A DNA stretch of 50,919 nt from an uncultured Burkholderiales bacterium (GCA_903861115.1 CAIOTD010000010.1:1-50919); one strand, 5' to 3'. Numbered from the stretch's first letter, positions 43,657-50,919 are shown. Notes: generated by a model not told the origin, from the letters alone. Numbers and translations are program-made.

Positions 43657-44832
43657 TCAAGGCGTTGTGGCGTCTAAAAAACGAAGCGCTGCCCCTCGGT
43701 CTCGCCAAATGATCTGAACCGATGCGTTGTCTCTCAGAAGCAAGGATTTTTCTGTGAGGGTGGTGTTGCCTATGCGCAGTTGCCCTTTGACCTCAAACAA
43801 GCGTGAACTCAATTGCTGAGTGCTTTCGTTCAGCACCATGGATTTGTTCTGAGCGCTCATGACTTGTTTGAATTGGTCCATGTTTTGCCAAGGCTTGCTC
43901 TCGCGTGCTTTGACCAAGCGCTGGGCATCCGAGAAGTCAATGCCAGCCAGGCTTGCGTATAAAACTTCTGCGCTTGCGGTGTTCAAGTTGACGGCGCTTG
44001 CAAAAGGCACCCAAGTGGCGTGGGGCAAGAGTTGTCGAATGCTCGACTCAGACAGGCCGAGCCATGACAACTGTTCAAAGCGTTGCGGCATGAGCGGGGC
44101 GGTGGCATTTGTACCAAGACTTGAGGACACATTGTTTGTTGTGGGGTTCGAGCTTTGAGATTGAGAGAGCGTTTTGAGTTGAGCGTTCACCGTTTCGAGC
44201 TCACTCACGGGCAGTTGCAGAACTTGAAAGAGACGGATAAAACTGAGGGTGCTGCCTTGAGGGCTTGCACCCGGCGAGGCGTTATTGGCATTGGCCGCCC
44301 CCAAGCTCAAGGTGTTTGTCGTGTTGGGTGGGCTGGTGTTCACGGGACTTAAGTTGCCAGCGCCAGAACGGGCTGTCAAAAATAAATTGTAAAAATTCAA
44401 TTTAGATTGCACATCTGTGATCTGACCGGATAAAAAGACTTGCTCGGTGAGGTCTTCGTCTTGGGCGTTTTCGCTGGCGGTTTGGCCCGAGGCATTGGAT
44501 TGCGCTCGAATGAAGCTTGAAAGTTTGGCCTCTTGCAGCGGCACGGCCCAAGGCTCCACCAGGGTGTCCGTTGAACTGGAGCGAGCGTCCTCTCGCAAGA
44601 TAACGCGAGACCAATCCAGCGCGCCCGTTAAAAGCCACAGCGCTTGGCCCCTTTGTCTTTGGGCAGACTCCACCTCAAATCGGTTGGATTGAATCCAAAG
44701 GGCACTGCTGGCCAGCATCGTGACGACCAAGACCGTGATCATGGCGGCCAACAGCGCCATGCCCTGTTGAGGCCAAAAGGGTGCTGGACCTTTGCTGCGT
44801 GGTGTAGGGGGCGTGACGTGTTCAGCGCACAT
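43657..44832 (-). CDS. gspK: Type II secretion system minor pseudopilin GspK
   Basis: Tip pseudopilin of the T2SS pseudopilus. It has 391 residues, large as GspK proteins are. The prepilin site is QQG|MALLAAMITVLVVTMLA; the leader to the cleaved Gly is 24 residues and Met stands at +1. GspK usually lacks the Glu at +5, and here that position is Ala. The soluble domain has LNTASAEVLYASL in a helix-hairpin-helix-like T2SSK part. A long Ser/Asn/Thr-rich stretch at ~165-245 is probably a flexible loop. It overlaps gspJ by 11 bases. Confidence 0.92.
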   Translation of the reverse strand: MCAEHVTPPTPRSKGPAPFWPQQGMALLAAMITVLVVTMLASSALWIQSNRFEVESAQRQRGQALWLLTGALDWSRVILREDARSSSTDTLVEPWAVPLQEAKLSSFIRAQSNASGQTASENAQDEDLTEQVFLSGQITDVQSKLNFYNLFLTARSGAGNLSPVNTSPPNTTNTLSLGAANANNASPGASPQGSTLSFIRLFQVLQLPVSELETVNAQLKTLSQSQSSNPTTNNVSSSLGTNATAPLMPQRFEQLSWLGLSESSIRQLLPHATWVPFASAVNLNTASAEVLYASLAGIDFSDAQRLVKARESKPWQNMDQFKQVMSAQNKSMVLNESTQQLSSRLFEVKGQLRIGNTTLTEKSLLLRDNASVQIIWRDRGAALRFLDATTP

Positions 44833-45718
44833 TGGAAAAATTGGGTCGCACCCAATCCATGGTCAAGGAGGGGTCCTCGGCTTGCGTCAAATTGCTTTCT
44901 TGCGCCGAGTTCGTGGCCCCCAGTTTTGTGCGTGGACTCAAGGTGAGCTTTAAACGGATGCCATCGGGCGTGCTGGACGAACCCGGGGCATTGTTTGCGC
45001 CCGGGTTGCCTGTATTGACCGCGTTGGCAGCGCTGGTGGGTGAGTTCGAGTTGGCAAGCGCCGTGTTGGTGGCGGTGCTCATGAGTTCAGCGCTTGAGAG
45101 GGGGTTGCTCCACGCGTTCAGGCGGTAATAAAAAAGCTGCCAGTTTTGAAGGGGAAACAACAAGGTTTCAAAGGCTTTCGTCTCTTGGCTTGCATTTTTG
45201 CCCCAACTGGCAGCGCTTTGCCAATGGCGACTTAAATCGTTTCGGGCTGTGAAGCTTGGAGACTGCCAGCGCAGCCAATACAGACCGGGCAAGCGTTGCC
45301 CCGAATGTTGGCTGGCCAGCTCTTCGCTGGAGACCATTCTGGCCGTCCATGCCACCACCCAAAGCCCAGGGTCCCCTTGTGCACTCCAAGGCGCACTGCT
45401 GGTGCGAATCATTCTGAGCGTTTGCCCATCCCAGTCAATGCCAGGCATTTGAGCGCTTGCGTCTGCGCTGAGGGCTTGATCGAGATCGGTTTGCCACTGA
45501 GCCAAGGCGGTTTGGACCACCGAGAGGTCAGTCACACTGGATAAACTTTGCTCTCTGACTCGGACCATGGCATCAATCGATTGCCAACTCATGAGCGCCA
45601 TGATGGACATGATCCACAAAGTCAGGAGCACTTCAATCAAGGTGAAGCCCAGCGCTCTGTGGGTCATCTGGGTTTGAGCAACATCGCCGCTGAACAGGGT
45701 GCGCGAAGGTGCTTTCAT
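44822..45718 (-). CDS. gspJ: Type II secretion system minor pseudopilin GspJ
   Basis: Minor pseudopilin of the tip complex with GspI and GspK. It has 298 residues from the ATG at 45718, which overlaps the gspI stop as ATGA. The prepilin motif is RALG|FTLIEVLLTLWIMSIMALM. A start at 45667 would give a classical seven-residue leader, MTHRALG. An Asn/Ser/Pro-rich stretch near the C-terminus (STATNTALANSNSPTSAANA) precedes GIRLKLTLSPRTKLG, where other GspJ proteins have a similar strand. Confidence 0.93.
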   Translation of the reverse strand: MKAPSRTLFSGDVAQTQMTHRALGFTLIEVLLTLWIMSIMALMSWQSIDAMVRVREQSLSSVTDLSVVQTALAQWQTDLDQALSADASAQMPGIDWDGQTLRMIRTSSAPWSAQGDPGLWVVAWTARMVSSEELASQHSGQRLPGLYWLRWQSPSFTARNDLSRHWQSAASWGKNASQETKAFETLLFPLQNWQLFYYRLNAWSNPLSSAELMSTATNTALANSNSPTSAANAVNTGNPGANNAPGSSSTPDGIRLKLTLSPRTKLGATNSAQESNLTQAEDPSLTMDWVRPNFSNVR

Positions 45719-46128
45719 AATTGACCCAGCACCGTGCTCACTGTTAAAACGGGCGTATCGCGCTGAAAGGCTTGGATGTCCACCCGTCTGAAACTTGGGT
45801 TCGGTGTGGTGTTGATCTGCGCCCTCAAGGTGATGCTTTGAGCGGCCTGTTGGCAAACACTCAGCTGCTCTCCCGTGCCCGGGAGTTGTTTGCTCAGGCG
45901 AAGTCCGACCAAATAATTGTCAATGCACAGCTGTGCCAAAAGCGTGCTTTGTTGGCGCTCTGCGCTTTGCATGAGGGTGCTGGACGCTTTGATGCCGGTG
46001 ATCAGGGTGAGCGCCACAATGAACAAGGCCACCAGCACCTCGATCAAGGTAAATCCTTGACTTTTCTGGGATGCAAGAGGGGGGAAGTTGGTGGGGCGGG
46101 TCATGGTTTGAAAAGTCTCAACGCTCAA
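45715..46128 (-). CDS. gspI: Type II secretion system minor pseudopilin GspI
   Basis: Minor pseudopilin that starts tip assembly. It has 137 residues. The prepilin site is QKSQG|FTLIEVLVALFIVALTLITG, with Glu at +5. The leader is 25 residues from the ATG at 46128, or 17 from an inner ATG. The C-terminal domain is small, with FRRVDIQAF. Its start overlaps the gspH stop and its stop overlaps the gspJ start, both as ATGA, so H-I-J are translated as a chain. Confidence 0.93.
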   Translation of the reverse strand: MSVETFQTMTRPTNFPPLASQKSQGFTLIEVLVALFIVALTLITGIKASSTLMQSAERQQSTLLAQLCIDNYLVGLRLSKQLPGTGEQLSVCQQAAQSITLRAQINTTPNPSFRRVDIQAFQRDTPVLTVSTVLGQL

Positions 46129-46580
46129 CGCTCAATGGCAAAGGGCTCTAGACCCTGAGTACCCACCTTGATGCGAAGGCCGCTGTGTTGCAGCACGCCC
46201 AGCTCAACGGATTGGGGGCTCAAAATCGGCTCAGGCCCAAGCACCAAGGCGTTGACCGGTGAGATCAACTGCGTCGTGCTTTCGAGCCAAGGGATGGTCT
46301 CCTTGGGCAAGCTTGAGGGCCCTGTGCTGGAAAACACATAGCCTTGTTCACTCGCGCGCCAAAGGATCCGCTGTCCTTGGGTGCTGGACTGTGTGCGAGC
46401 AAGCTCCAACCAATAAATCAGCCTTTGCGCCTCGCGCTCCAAGGACTGTTCGGGCGACTGGCGCAAAGACAAAGCGACACCGGCCGAACCCAGTGCCATG
46501 ATCAAAAGCACGACCAAAAGCTCGAGCAAGGTAAAACCCAAGTCGGTTCTTTGAGGGGGGTCTCCAAGGCCCTTGTGCAT
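46125..46580 (-). CDS. gspH: Type II secretion system minor pseudopilin GspH
   Basis: Minor pseudopilin that links the tip to the GspG shaft. It has 151 residues from the ATG at 46580, 14 bases after the gspG stop; AAGGCGG lies upstream. The longer frame overlaps gspG and is unlikely. The prepilin site is RTDLG|FTLLELLVVLLIMALG with Glu at +5. REAQRLIYWLELARTQS matches the GspH/FimT family. Leader length is 15 residues. Confidence 0.92.
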   Translation of the reverse strand: MHKGLGDPPQRTDLGFTLLELLVVLLIMALGSAGVALSLRQSPEQSLEREAQRLIYWLELARTQSSTQGQRILWRASEQGYVFSSTGPSSLPKETIPWLESTTQLISPVNALVLGPEPILSPQSVELGVLQHSGLRIKVGTQGLEPFAIER

Positions 46581-46593
46581 GGACCGCCTTCTC

Positions 46594-47106
46594 TTATTGC
46601 CAACTGCCCAGGTCGGCATTTTTGCCCTCGCCACCGCTTTGACCATCTGCGCCAAAGGACATCACATCGACCTCTCCCTTGATGCCCGGCACCAAGTATT
46701 GGTAAGGGCGTCCCCATGGGTCGGCGGGTAATTTGTCGATGTAGGGCTTCCAGTTCAAGGGCACGGCCCCCACGGTCGGTTTGACGACCAATGCTTGCAG
46801 GCCTTGATCAGCCCCGGGAAATCGCTGATTGTCCAATTTGTAGAGTTTGAGCGCTTGCGAGATGTTGTTGATATCCGTTTTGGCCGCAGTGACTCGCGCA
46901 TCATCGGCGCGATCGATGACGTTGGGCACGATGAGTGCAGCCAAGACGCCAATGATGACCAAGACCACCATGAGCTCAATCAAGGTGAATCCCTTTTGGG
47001 CCGTGTTGAGGCGTGCGTTGCTCAGTGGATTCGTCCACCGAGCCGTGGGCTTTTTAAGGTTTTCGTGGCCGTCTAGATCTTTTGAAGGGGTTTGCATGGT
47101 GGTCAT
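46594..47106 (-). CDS. gspG: Type II secretion system major pseudopilin GspG
   Basis: Main shaft subunit of the pseudopilus. It has 170 residues from the ATG at 47106. The prepilin site is AQKG|FTLIELMVVLVIIGVL with Glu at +5. The C-terminal calcium-site region and GspG core have YKLDNQRFPGADQGLQAL, DPWGRPYQYLVPG and DVMSFGADGQSGG. The leader is 39 residues (36 from an ATG at 47097), while most GspG leaders are under 12. I found no ATG, GTG or TTG closer to the cleavage site. It is the first gene of the gspG-F unit. Confidence 0.95.
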   Translation of the reverse strand: MTTMQTPSKDLDGHENLKKPTARWTNPLSNARLNTAQKGFTLIELMVVLVIIGVLAALIVPNVIDRADDARVTAAKTDINNISQALKLYKLDNQRFPGADQGLQALVVKPTVGAVPLNWKPYIDKLPADPWGRPYQYLVPGIKGEVDVMSFGADGQSGGEGKNADLGSWQ

Positions 47107-47431
47107 AAGTATGGAAGATAAAAATACAGTGAAGTCACAAAGCATGCATCGTCGTTGGAGACCTTGGCACATCCATGGGCGACAAAGTCTGATGCTCACA
47201 AGACGCTCTAAGAGGGTCTTGCACCGTGTTTGTTTGGATTATCCTACCAATTTTGTGGCTTGTGTGTCCTAGCGCACGCAAGGGCAGGCGGGCGCTGGCT
47301 TTGGATGTCTTTGGGCGCCTGTCACGCATGCGTCAAAATCAGGGTCTTGCAAATCAAAAAGCATGTCTAAAATGGGGCTTGCGCCAAAAAAGCGTCTCGC
47401 CGATGAACGTTCACCTGACTGCTTATAAAAA
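47107..47431. promoter_or_regulatory. Divergent region between gspG and gspC
   Basis: No gene is recognised. It must hold the promoters for the gspG-led unit (minus) and gspC (plus). GGATAATCC at ~47239-47247 contains a possible minus-strand -10, but no matching -35 is clear. TATAAA at 47424-47429 is too close to the gspC ATG for a normal leader. Confidence 0.35.
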
Positions 47432-47947
47432 ATGTCCTACGCCAAAGCCGATCAACCCTTGCCTAAAAGTGTCCTCTGGATCCTGACGTTTTGCGCTTGG
47501 GCGGTGCTTTGTTACAGCGCTGTTTATTGGGGTTTTAAATGGCTGGCCACGCACCAAGACGATGTGCCGGTGAGCAGTGTGGGTCGTCTGTCTGAGGACC
47601 TTCAAGTGCCAACCCTCGGTGAACTTCGAGCCGCCCTTGGCGATGCACCGGGTCCCCAAATCGCACCTCTGAGTGCAAAGGAGTTGCAAGCGCAACAACT
47701 TGGATTGCTCAGTTCGCGCGTGCGTTTGCTGGGGGTGGTCTACGCACAGGGCTCGCGCCTTGGCATGGCCCTCTTGAGCTTGGATCAGCAAGTGGCCAAG
47801 CCCTACAAAGTTGGCGATGAGGTGGAGCCGGGTTTGTTCTTGCTCTCCTTGGCTGCCAAAGGCGCCCAGCTGGGCCCAAGTCCAACGGGGCCCGTGACCC
47901 TTGTTCTGAGCTTGCCCGACTTGAAGGGCGTTGAGTCGGGGCGCTGA
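47432..47947 (+). CDS. gspC: Type II secretion system protein GspC (short, no PDZ domain)
   Basis: Inner-membrane T2SS protein that contacts the secretin N0 domain. It has 171 residues. A short N-tail is followed by a membrane helix (VLWILTFCAWAVLCYSAVYWG, ~14-34) and a homology region with LLSSRVRLLGVVYAQGSRLGMALLSL and PYKVGDEV. The protein ends soon after, so the C-terminal PDZ or coiled-coil domain of ~280-residue GspC proteins is absent. It is transcribed away from gspG-F, as in several Burkholderiales. It is convergent with ilvA. Confidence 0.9.
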   Translation: MSYAKADQPLPKSVLWILTFCAWAVLCYSAVYWGFKWLATHQDDVPVSSVGRLSEDLQVPTLGELRAALGDAPGPQIAPLSAKELQAQQLGLLSSRVRLLGVVYAQGSRLGMALLSLDQQVAKPYKVGDEVEPGLFLLSLAAKGAQLGPSPTGPVTLVLSLPDLKGVESGR

Positions 47948-47983
47948 GCGACAAACGATCTCTAGAGACGCTTGGGTGGGTGC

Positions 47984-49600
47984 TCACTTCTTTAAAAACA
48001 ATTGGTAGACGGGGTTGAGCGTTTCTTCAATGCAGGGATAGCCCAAAACTTTCAAAAATGTTTTGAACTGTTTGTCATCTGCTTTGGGCACTTGCAAACC
48101 GACCAAGATGCGTCCATAGTCGGCCCCTTGGTTTCTGTAGTGAAAGAGGCTGATGTTCCAGTTGGGCTGCATGGTGCTTAAGAACTTCATCAAAGCGCCG
48201 GGCCGCTCTGGAAAAATGAAGCGAAGAAGCCGCTCGTCTTTGGCCACTGAGCTGGCGCCTCCCACCATGTGACGGATGTGCTCTTTGGCCAATTCATCGT
48301 GCGTGAGGTCCAAGGACTTGAAGCCGTGCTGGTTCAAGTGGCGCGTGATCTGTTTGCTCTCCAAGGCCTTGGTGGTGGTCATCCCCACAAACACATGGGC
48401 CAGCGCACTGTCATTCATGCGGTAGTTGAATTCGGTGATTTGTCTTGGAGAGGCGCTGGCGCCAAAGGACGGCAAGGCGCCGAGCAGCTCGCAAAACTGT
48501 TTGAAGCTGCCGCGGGCTTCTGGAATGGTCACCGCAAACAAGGCCTCTCTGTGCTCACCCACCTCAGCGCGCTCGGCCACAAAACGCAGCCGATCAAAGT
48601 TCATGTTCGCGCCGCACAAAATCGCGGCAAAGGTTTGTCCTTTGGACTTGTGACGTGCGGTGTATTTTTTGATCGCGGCCACGGCCAATGCGCCCGCCGG
48701 CTCCACGATGCTGCGGGTATCAATAAAAATATCTTTGATGGCGGCGCACACTTCGTCGGTGTCAACCGTCATGTATTCGTCCACCAGATGGCGACTCACA
48801 CGAAACGTTTCTTGTCCCACGAGTTTGACGGCTGTGCCATCTGAGAACAGACCCACATCGCTTAAATTGACACGGTGTCCGGCCGCAACGGACTGCATCA
48901 TTGCGTTGGAGTCGTTCATCTGTACACCGATGACCCGCACTTCGGGGCGCACGGCCTTGAAGTAGTTGGCCACACCCGAGATGAGGCCGCCGCCTCCAAT
49001 GGCCACGAAAATGGCGTCCAAGGGTCCTGGGCACTGCCTCAAAATTTCCATCGCGATGGTGCCTTGACCTGCAATCACATCCGGATCATCAAAGGGGTGA
49101 ACAAAGGTGAGGCCCTTTTTCTTTTCTAAAAGCAAGGCGTGTTCGTACGCGTCTGAATAGCTCTCACCGTGCAGCACCACGTCGCCCCCAAGCGCTTTGA
49201 CGGCACTGACCTTGACCTCTGGGGTGGTGATGGGCATGACGATGATGGCTTTGGAGCCCAAGGTCTTGGCGCCAAGCGCCACGCCCTGTGCGTGGTTGCC
49301 AGCGGAGGCGCAGATCACGCCCTTTTTGAGCTGCGCGGCGCTCAAATGCGCCATTTTGTTGTAGGCCCCTCTGAGCTTAAAGCTGAACACCGCTTGCTGG
49401 TCCTCTCGCTTTAAAAGCACTTGGTTGCCGAGCCGAGCACTCAAGGTTTTGGCCAGCGTCAACTCCGACTCGTGGGCCACGTCGTAGACTTTGGCATTCA
49501 GAATTTTCTTTAGATAATCGGCCGGCGTCAAACCCTTGGGTTTTGAGGCGGATGGTTTTTTGGGGCTGCTTGGGCGCGATCGGGGTGTGGTGTTGCTCAT
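47984..49600 (-). CDS. ilvA: Threonine ammonia-lyase, biosynthetic
   Basis: PLP enzyme that turns threonine into 2-oxobutanoate, the first step of isoleucine synthesis. It has 538 residues from the ATG at 49600; a GTG at 49624 is the alternative. The PLP Lys lies in VFSFKLRGAYNKM. SAGNHAQGVA, the glycine loop AIGGGGLISG and CGANMNFDRL are typical. Two C-terminal ACT-like regulatory repeats follow (FAVTIPEARGSFKQFCELLG and FIFPERPGALMKFLSTM), as in IlvA inhibited by isoleucine. A basic Ser/Pro/Lys-rich N-terminal tail of ~30 residues is extra. Confidence 0.97.
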   Translation of the reverse strand: MSNTTPRSRPSSPKKPSASKPKGLTPADYLKKILNAKVYDVAHESELTLAKTLSARLGNQVLLKREDQQAVFSFKLRGAYNKMAHLSAAQLKKGVICASAGNHAQGVALGAKTLGSKAIIVMPITTPEVKVSAVKALGGDVVLHGESYSDAYEHALLLEKKKGLTFVHPFDDPDVIAGQGTIAMEILRQCPGPLDAIFVAIGGGGLISGVANYFKAVRPEVRVIGVQMNDSNAMMQSVAAGHRVNLSDVGLFSDGTAVKLVGQETFRVSRHLVDEYMTVDTDEVCAAIKDIFIDTRSIVEPAGALAVAAIKKYTARHKSKGQTFAAILCGANMNFDRLRFVAERAEVGEHREALFAVTIPEARGSFKQFCELLGALPSFGASASPRQITEFNYRMNDSALAHVFVGMTTTKALESKQITRHLNQHGFKSLDLTHDELAKEHIRHMVGGASSVAKDERLLRFIFPERPGALMKFLSTMQPNWNISLFHYRNQGADYGRILVGLQVPKADDKQFKTFLKVLGYPCIEETLNPVYQLFLKK

Positions 49601-49724
49601 GGGTTTGATTTTAAGCGTGCGCACACTTGGATCGGAGCGTTAAAAGCAGCGCACTGCGGCCCAAAGGCAATCATCGGTGCGAAAATACGTCAATTGGAGG
49701 GGATTGGCCCACGGGCCTTGGCTC

Positions 49725-49756
49725 AAAAAAAAGCCCCGAACCCATGGGGTTCGGGG
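49725..49756 (-). terminator. Rho-independent terminator of the predicted sRNA
   Basis: On the minus strand CCCCGAACCC (49756-49747) and GGGTTCGGGG (49743-49734) form ten perfect pairs around a CAT loop. A C and then eight T (49732-49725) follow. Confidence 0.85.
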
Positions 49757-49817
49757 ATAAATCCACCTGAAGCAGGTGGAGGAGACAATCGGTGCAACAC
49801 AGAAATGTATTGAACAA
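49725..49817 (-). ncRNA. Predicted ~93-nt small RNA with its own promoter and terminator
   Basis: On the minus strand a -35 TTGCAG (49852-49847) and a -10 TATATT (49829-49824) are spaced by exactly 17 bases. The expected start is ~49817. Downstream come a pyrimidine-rich GTCTCCTCC (49786-49778), a perfect hairpin CCACCTG-CTT-CAGGTGG (49779-49763), and a strong terminator ending in eight T. No open frame of note lies inside and no minus-strand gene lies just upstream to need this terminator. The exposed CTCCTCC could pair with Shine-Dalgarno sequences, a mode used by many trans-acting sRNAs. I do not recognise a named family. Confidence 0.62.
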
Positions 49818-49823
49818 GCATCC

Positions 49824-49852
49824 AATATATCAATGAATGTGTTGCGCTGCAA
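49824..49852 (-). promoter_or_regulatory. Sigma-70 promoter of the predicted sRNA, with overlapping dyad
   Basis: TTGCAG-N17-TATATT on the minus strand. The inverted repeat GTTGC-GCT-GCAAC (49841-49853) covers the -35. GCAACACA (49794-49801) is the inverse complement of TGTGTTGC (49838-49845). A plus-strand TATAAA (49862-49867) suggests that osmC transcription starts divergently from the same region. Confidence 0.6.
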
Positions 49853-49890
49853 CATAAATTTTATAAAACCCTGATGGAAAGGTGGATGAG

Positions 49891-50352
49891 ATGGAATGCA
49901 CAGTGAGTTGGACAGGGGAGACGGGGGCGAAGTCGTCCATGGGTTTTTTGGCAGAAACGGGCAGTGGCCACGCCTTCATGATGGATGGTGCGCCGGATCT
50001 GGACAAGCCCCAAAATGGGGGCAAGAATCTGGCGCCAAGACCCATGGAGACCGTGCTGGCAGGCACGGGCGGGTGCACGGCTTACGATGTGGTGTTGATC
50101 TTAAAGCGCGGTCGACACCGTGTCACGGGCTGCAGTGTGAAGCTTGAAAGCACGCGCTCAGAGGTCGATCCCAAAGTGTTCACCAAGATCCATATGCACT
50201 TCACCTTGACCGGTCATCAACTGAGTCCCGCGGCGGTTGAGCGTGCCATTGCCATGAGCCATGACAAATATTGCTCTGCGAGCATCATGCTTGCAAAAAC
50301 GGCGGAGATCACCACGAGTTTTGAAATTCTTGAGAGCCAGGCGAGCGTTTAA
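49891..50352 (+). CDS. OsmC family protein
   Basis: Small cytosolic protein of the OsmC/Ohr superfamily, members of which reduce organic hydroperoxides with a Cys pair. It has 153 residues from the ATG at 49891, with AAAGGTGG just upstream; an in-frame GTG at 49882 is less well placed. Both Cys are present, in AGTGGCTAYDVVLILK and HDKYCSASIMLAKTAE. The spacing and the MDGAPDLDKPQNGGKNLAP start resemble the YhfA-like branch rather than classical OsmC or Ohr, so peroxidase activity is not certain. It is divergent from the predicted sRNA. Confidence 0.9.
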   Translation: MECTVSWTGETGAKSSMGFLAETGSGHAFMMDGAPDLDKPQNGGKNLAPRPMETVLAGTGGCTAYDVVLILKRGRHRVTGCSVKLESTRSEVDPKVFTKIHMHFTLTGHQLSPAAVERAIAMSHDKYCSASIMLAKTAEITTSFEILESQASV

Positions 50353-50376
50353 GCCGCATTGCGCTTGGCTCCTTTT

Positions 50377-50390
50377 CCAGGCCTGCCTGG
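50377..50390. terminator. Weak inverted repeat between osmC and coq7
   Basis: CCAGGC-CT-GCCTGG is a 6+6 inverted repeat in the convergent gap, followed on the plus strand by CCTTTC. The loop is too small and the T-run poor, so it is only a possible terminator. Confidence 0.25.
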
Positions 50391-50430
50391 CCTTTCATGC
50401 CTGGGTGCTCGGGGGCTAGAAGCGCACCCT

Positions 50431-50919
50431 TTAAATGTGGTGCGCCAGTGTCGTCATGACCTTGGCACTCATTTTCATAAAAATTTTAAAAGGCACCGGC
50501 AGCTCAACGCCGCCAGCACGCATGGCATCCCGGGCGTGGACCGCTTCATCGGTCTTCATTTGTTCAACAATGGCTTTGGACTTCTTGTCGGCGATGGGCA
50601 GCAAATCAAGGTGTGAGGACAGGTGGGCTTCCACTTGTTTTTCGGTCTCCATCACAAACCCCAAGCTCACCTGGTCTTTGCCCGCCTTGCCAACGGCCAG
50701 TCCCAGCGCAAAGGCGCCGGCGTACCAAAGTGGATTGAGGTAACTGGTGTGACTGCCCAAGGCCTTGAGTCGATCATGCGTCCATGCCAAATGGTCGCTC
50801 TCTTCAATGCTTGCGCTCTTGAACTGAGCAGCAAGTTTGGGGTCCTGTGTGGCCAAGGCTTGCGAGCTGTAAAGGGATTGGGCGCAAACTTCCCCCACGT
50901 TATTGACACGCATCAAAGC
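50431..50919 (-). CDS. coq7: Demethoxyubiquinone hydroxylase Coq7 (5' partial)
   Basis: Membrane-associated diiron hydroxylase of ubiquinone synthesis. The window ends inside the gene. About 162 residues are present out of the usual ~205, with the N-terminal ~45 missing. The visible part starts ALMRVNNVGEVCAQSLY, the first diiron helix with its Glu. The other ligands are in EESDHLAW (ExxH), ETEKQVEAHL and DEAVHARDA (ExxH). The C-terminus ends KVMTTLAHHI. It is convergent with osmC. Confidence 0.95.
   Translation of the reverse strand, partial: ALMRVNNVGEVCAQSLYSSQALATQDPKLAAQFKSASIEESDHLAWTHDRLKALGSHTSYLNPLWYAGAFALGLAVGKAGKDQVSLGFVMETEKQVEAHLSSHLDLLPIADKKSKAIVEQMKTDEAVHARDAMRAGGVELPVPFKIFMKMSAKVMTTLAHHI

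Noticed and set aside
44822-45856. Longer GspJ reading frame starting at 45856
   Set aside because: The extra N-terminal part overlaps gspI, has no prepilin character and no ribosome site. The ATGA overlap at 45718 is better.
47424-47429. TATAAA as the gspC -10 box
   Set aside because: It is two bases from the ATG, so transcription would begin inside the coding region.
1-50919. CRISPR arrays, insertion sequences, tRNA or rRNA genes, prophage
   Set aside because: No regularly spaced repeats, transposase or integrase frames, cloverleaf-like segments or phage genes were seen when reading all intergenic gaps.

Overview
The window is chromosomal DNA of a betaproteobacterium, most likely order Burkholderiales and closest in character to the Comamonadaceae. 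The grounds are a giant tandem UvrA, an S-adenosylhomocysteine (SAH) riboswitch in front of ahcY, the order rplM-rpsI-erpA-anmK-M23 peptidase-tyrS, a RuvB that begins MSVQTDD, and a type II secretion cluster in which gspC is transcribed away from the rest. Base composition is moderately GC-rich and even, with strong use of TTG for leucine. I see no insertion sequence, prophage, integrase, CRISPR array, rRNA or tRNA. This is mostly core genome, and the less ordinary material lies in RNA elements and regulatory DNA between genes.

Layout. 1-3.0 kb: the 3' part of a double-length UvrA, cut by the window edge. 3.1-4.7 kb: prfC, convergent. 4.7-7.8 kb: methyl-cycle genes ahcY (with SAH riboswitch) and metF, then convergent rlmJ. 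8.9-10.6 kb: rplM-rpsI and erpA, with strong terminators. 10.6-13.4 kb: peptidoglycan genes anmK and an M23 peptidase, divergent from tyrS. 15.2-19.5 kb: a CDF metal transporter, phoH-ybeY, and ruvA-ruvB divergent from phoH. 19.6-24.1 kb: a histidine phosphatase, an acyl-CoA dehydrogenase/DUF2147/enoyl-CoA hydratase group, and a hotdog thioesterase. 24.2-30.6 kb: an Atm1-type ABC exporter, a soluble lytic transglycosylase, a predicted 6S RNA followed by 5-formyl-THF cyclo-ligase, and a DUF6279 lipoprotein. 30.7-34.9 kb: glmU-glmS and an HMCES-type protein.

34.9-47.9 kb is one long minus-strand transcription unit, gspG-H-I-J-K-L-M-N-D-E-F followed by a PF06189 5'-nucleotidase, closed by a bidirectional terminator. 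A short gspC is divergent at its head. 48.0-50.9 kb: ilvA, a predicted minus-strand small RNA, an OsmC-family gene and the start-truncated coq7.

Functional links. ahcY and metF both serve homocysteine/methionine turnover, and the riboswitch ties AhcY to its own substrate. anmK, the M23 peptidase, Slt, glmU and glmS all feed cell-wall recycling or synthesis. phoH-ybeY belong to RNA maturation. The gsp genes encode a full type II secretion machine except the prepilin peptidase, which must lie elsewhere. The most interesting uncharacterised items are the roughly 93-nt minus-strand sRNA at 49725-49817, the 32-34-bp concentric dyad upstream of ahcY, the competing hairpin in the SAH riboswitch, and the perfect 16-bp palindrome between the thioesterase and ABC exporter genes.
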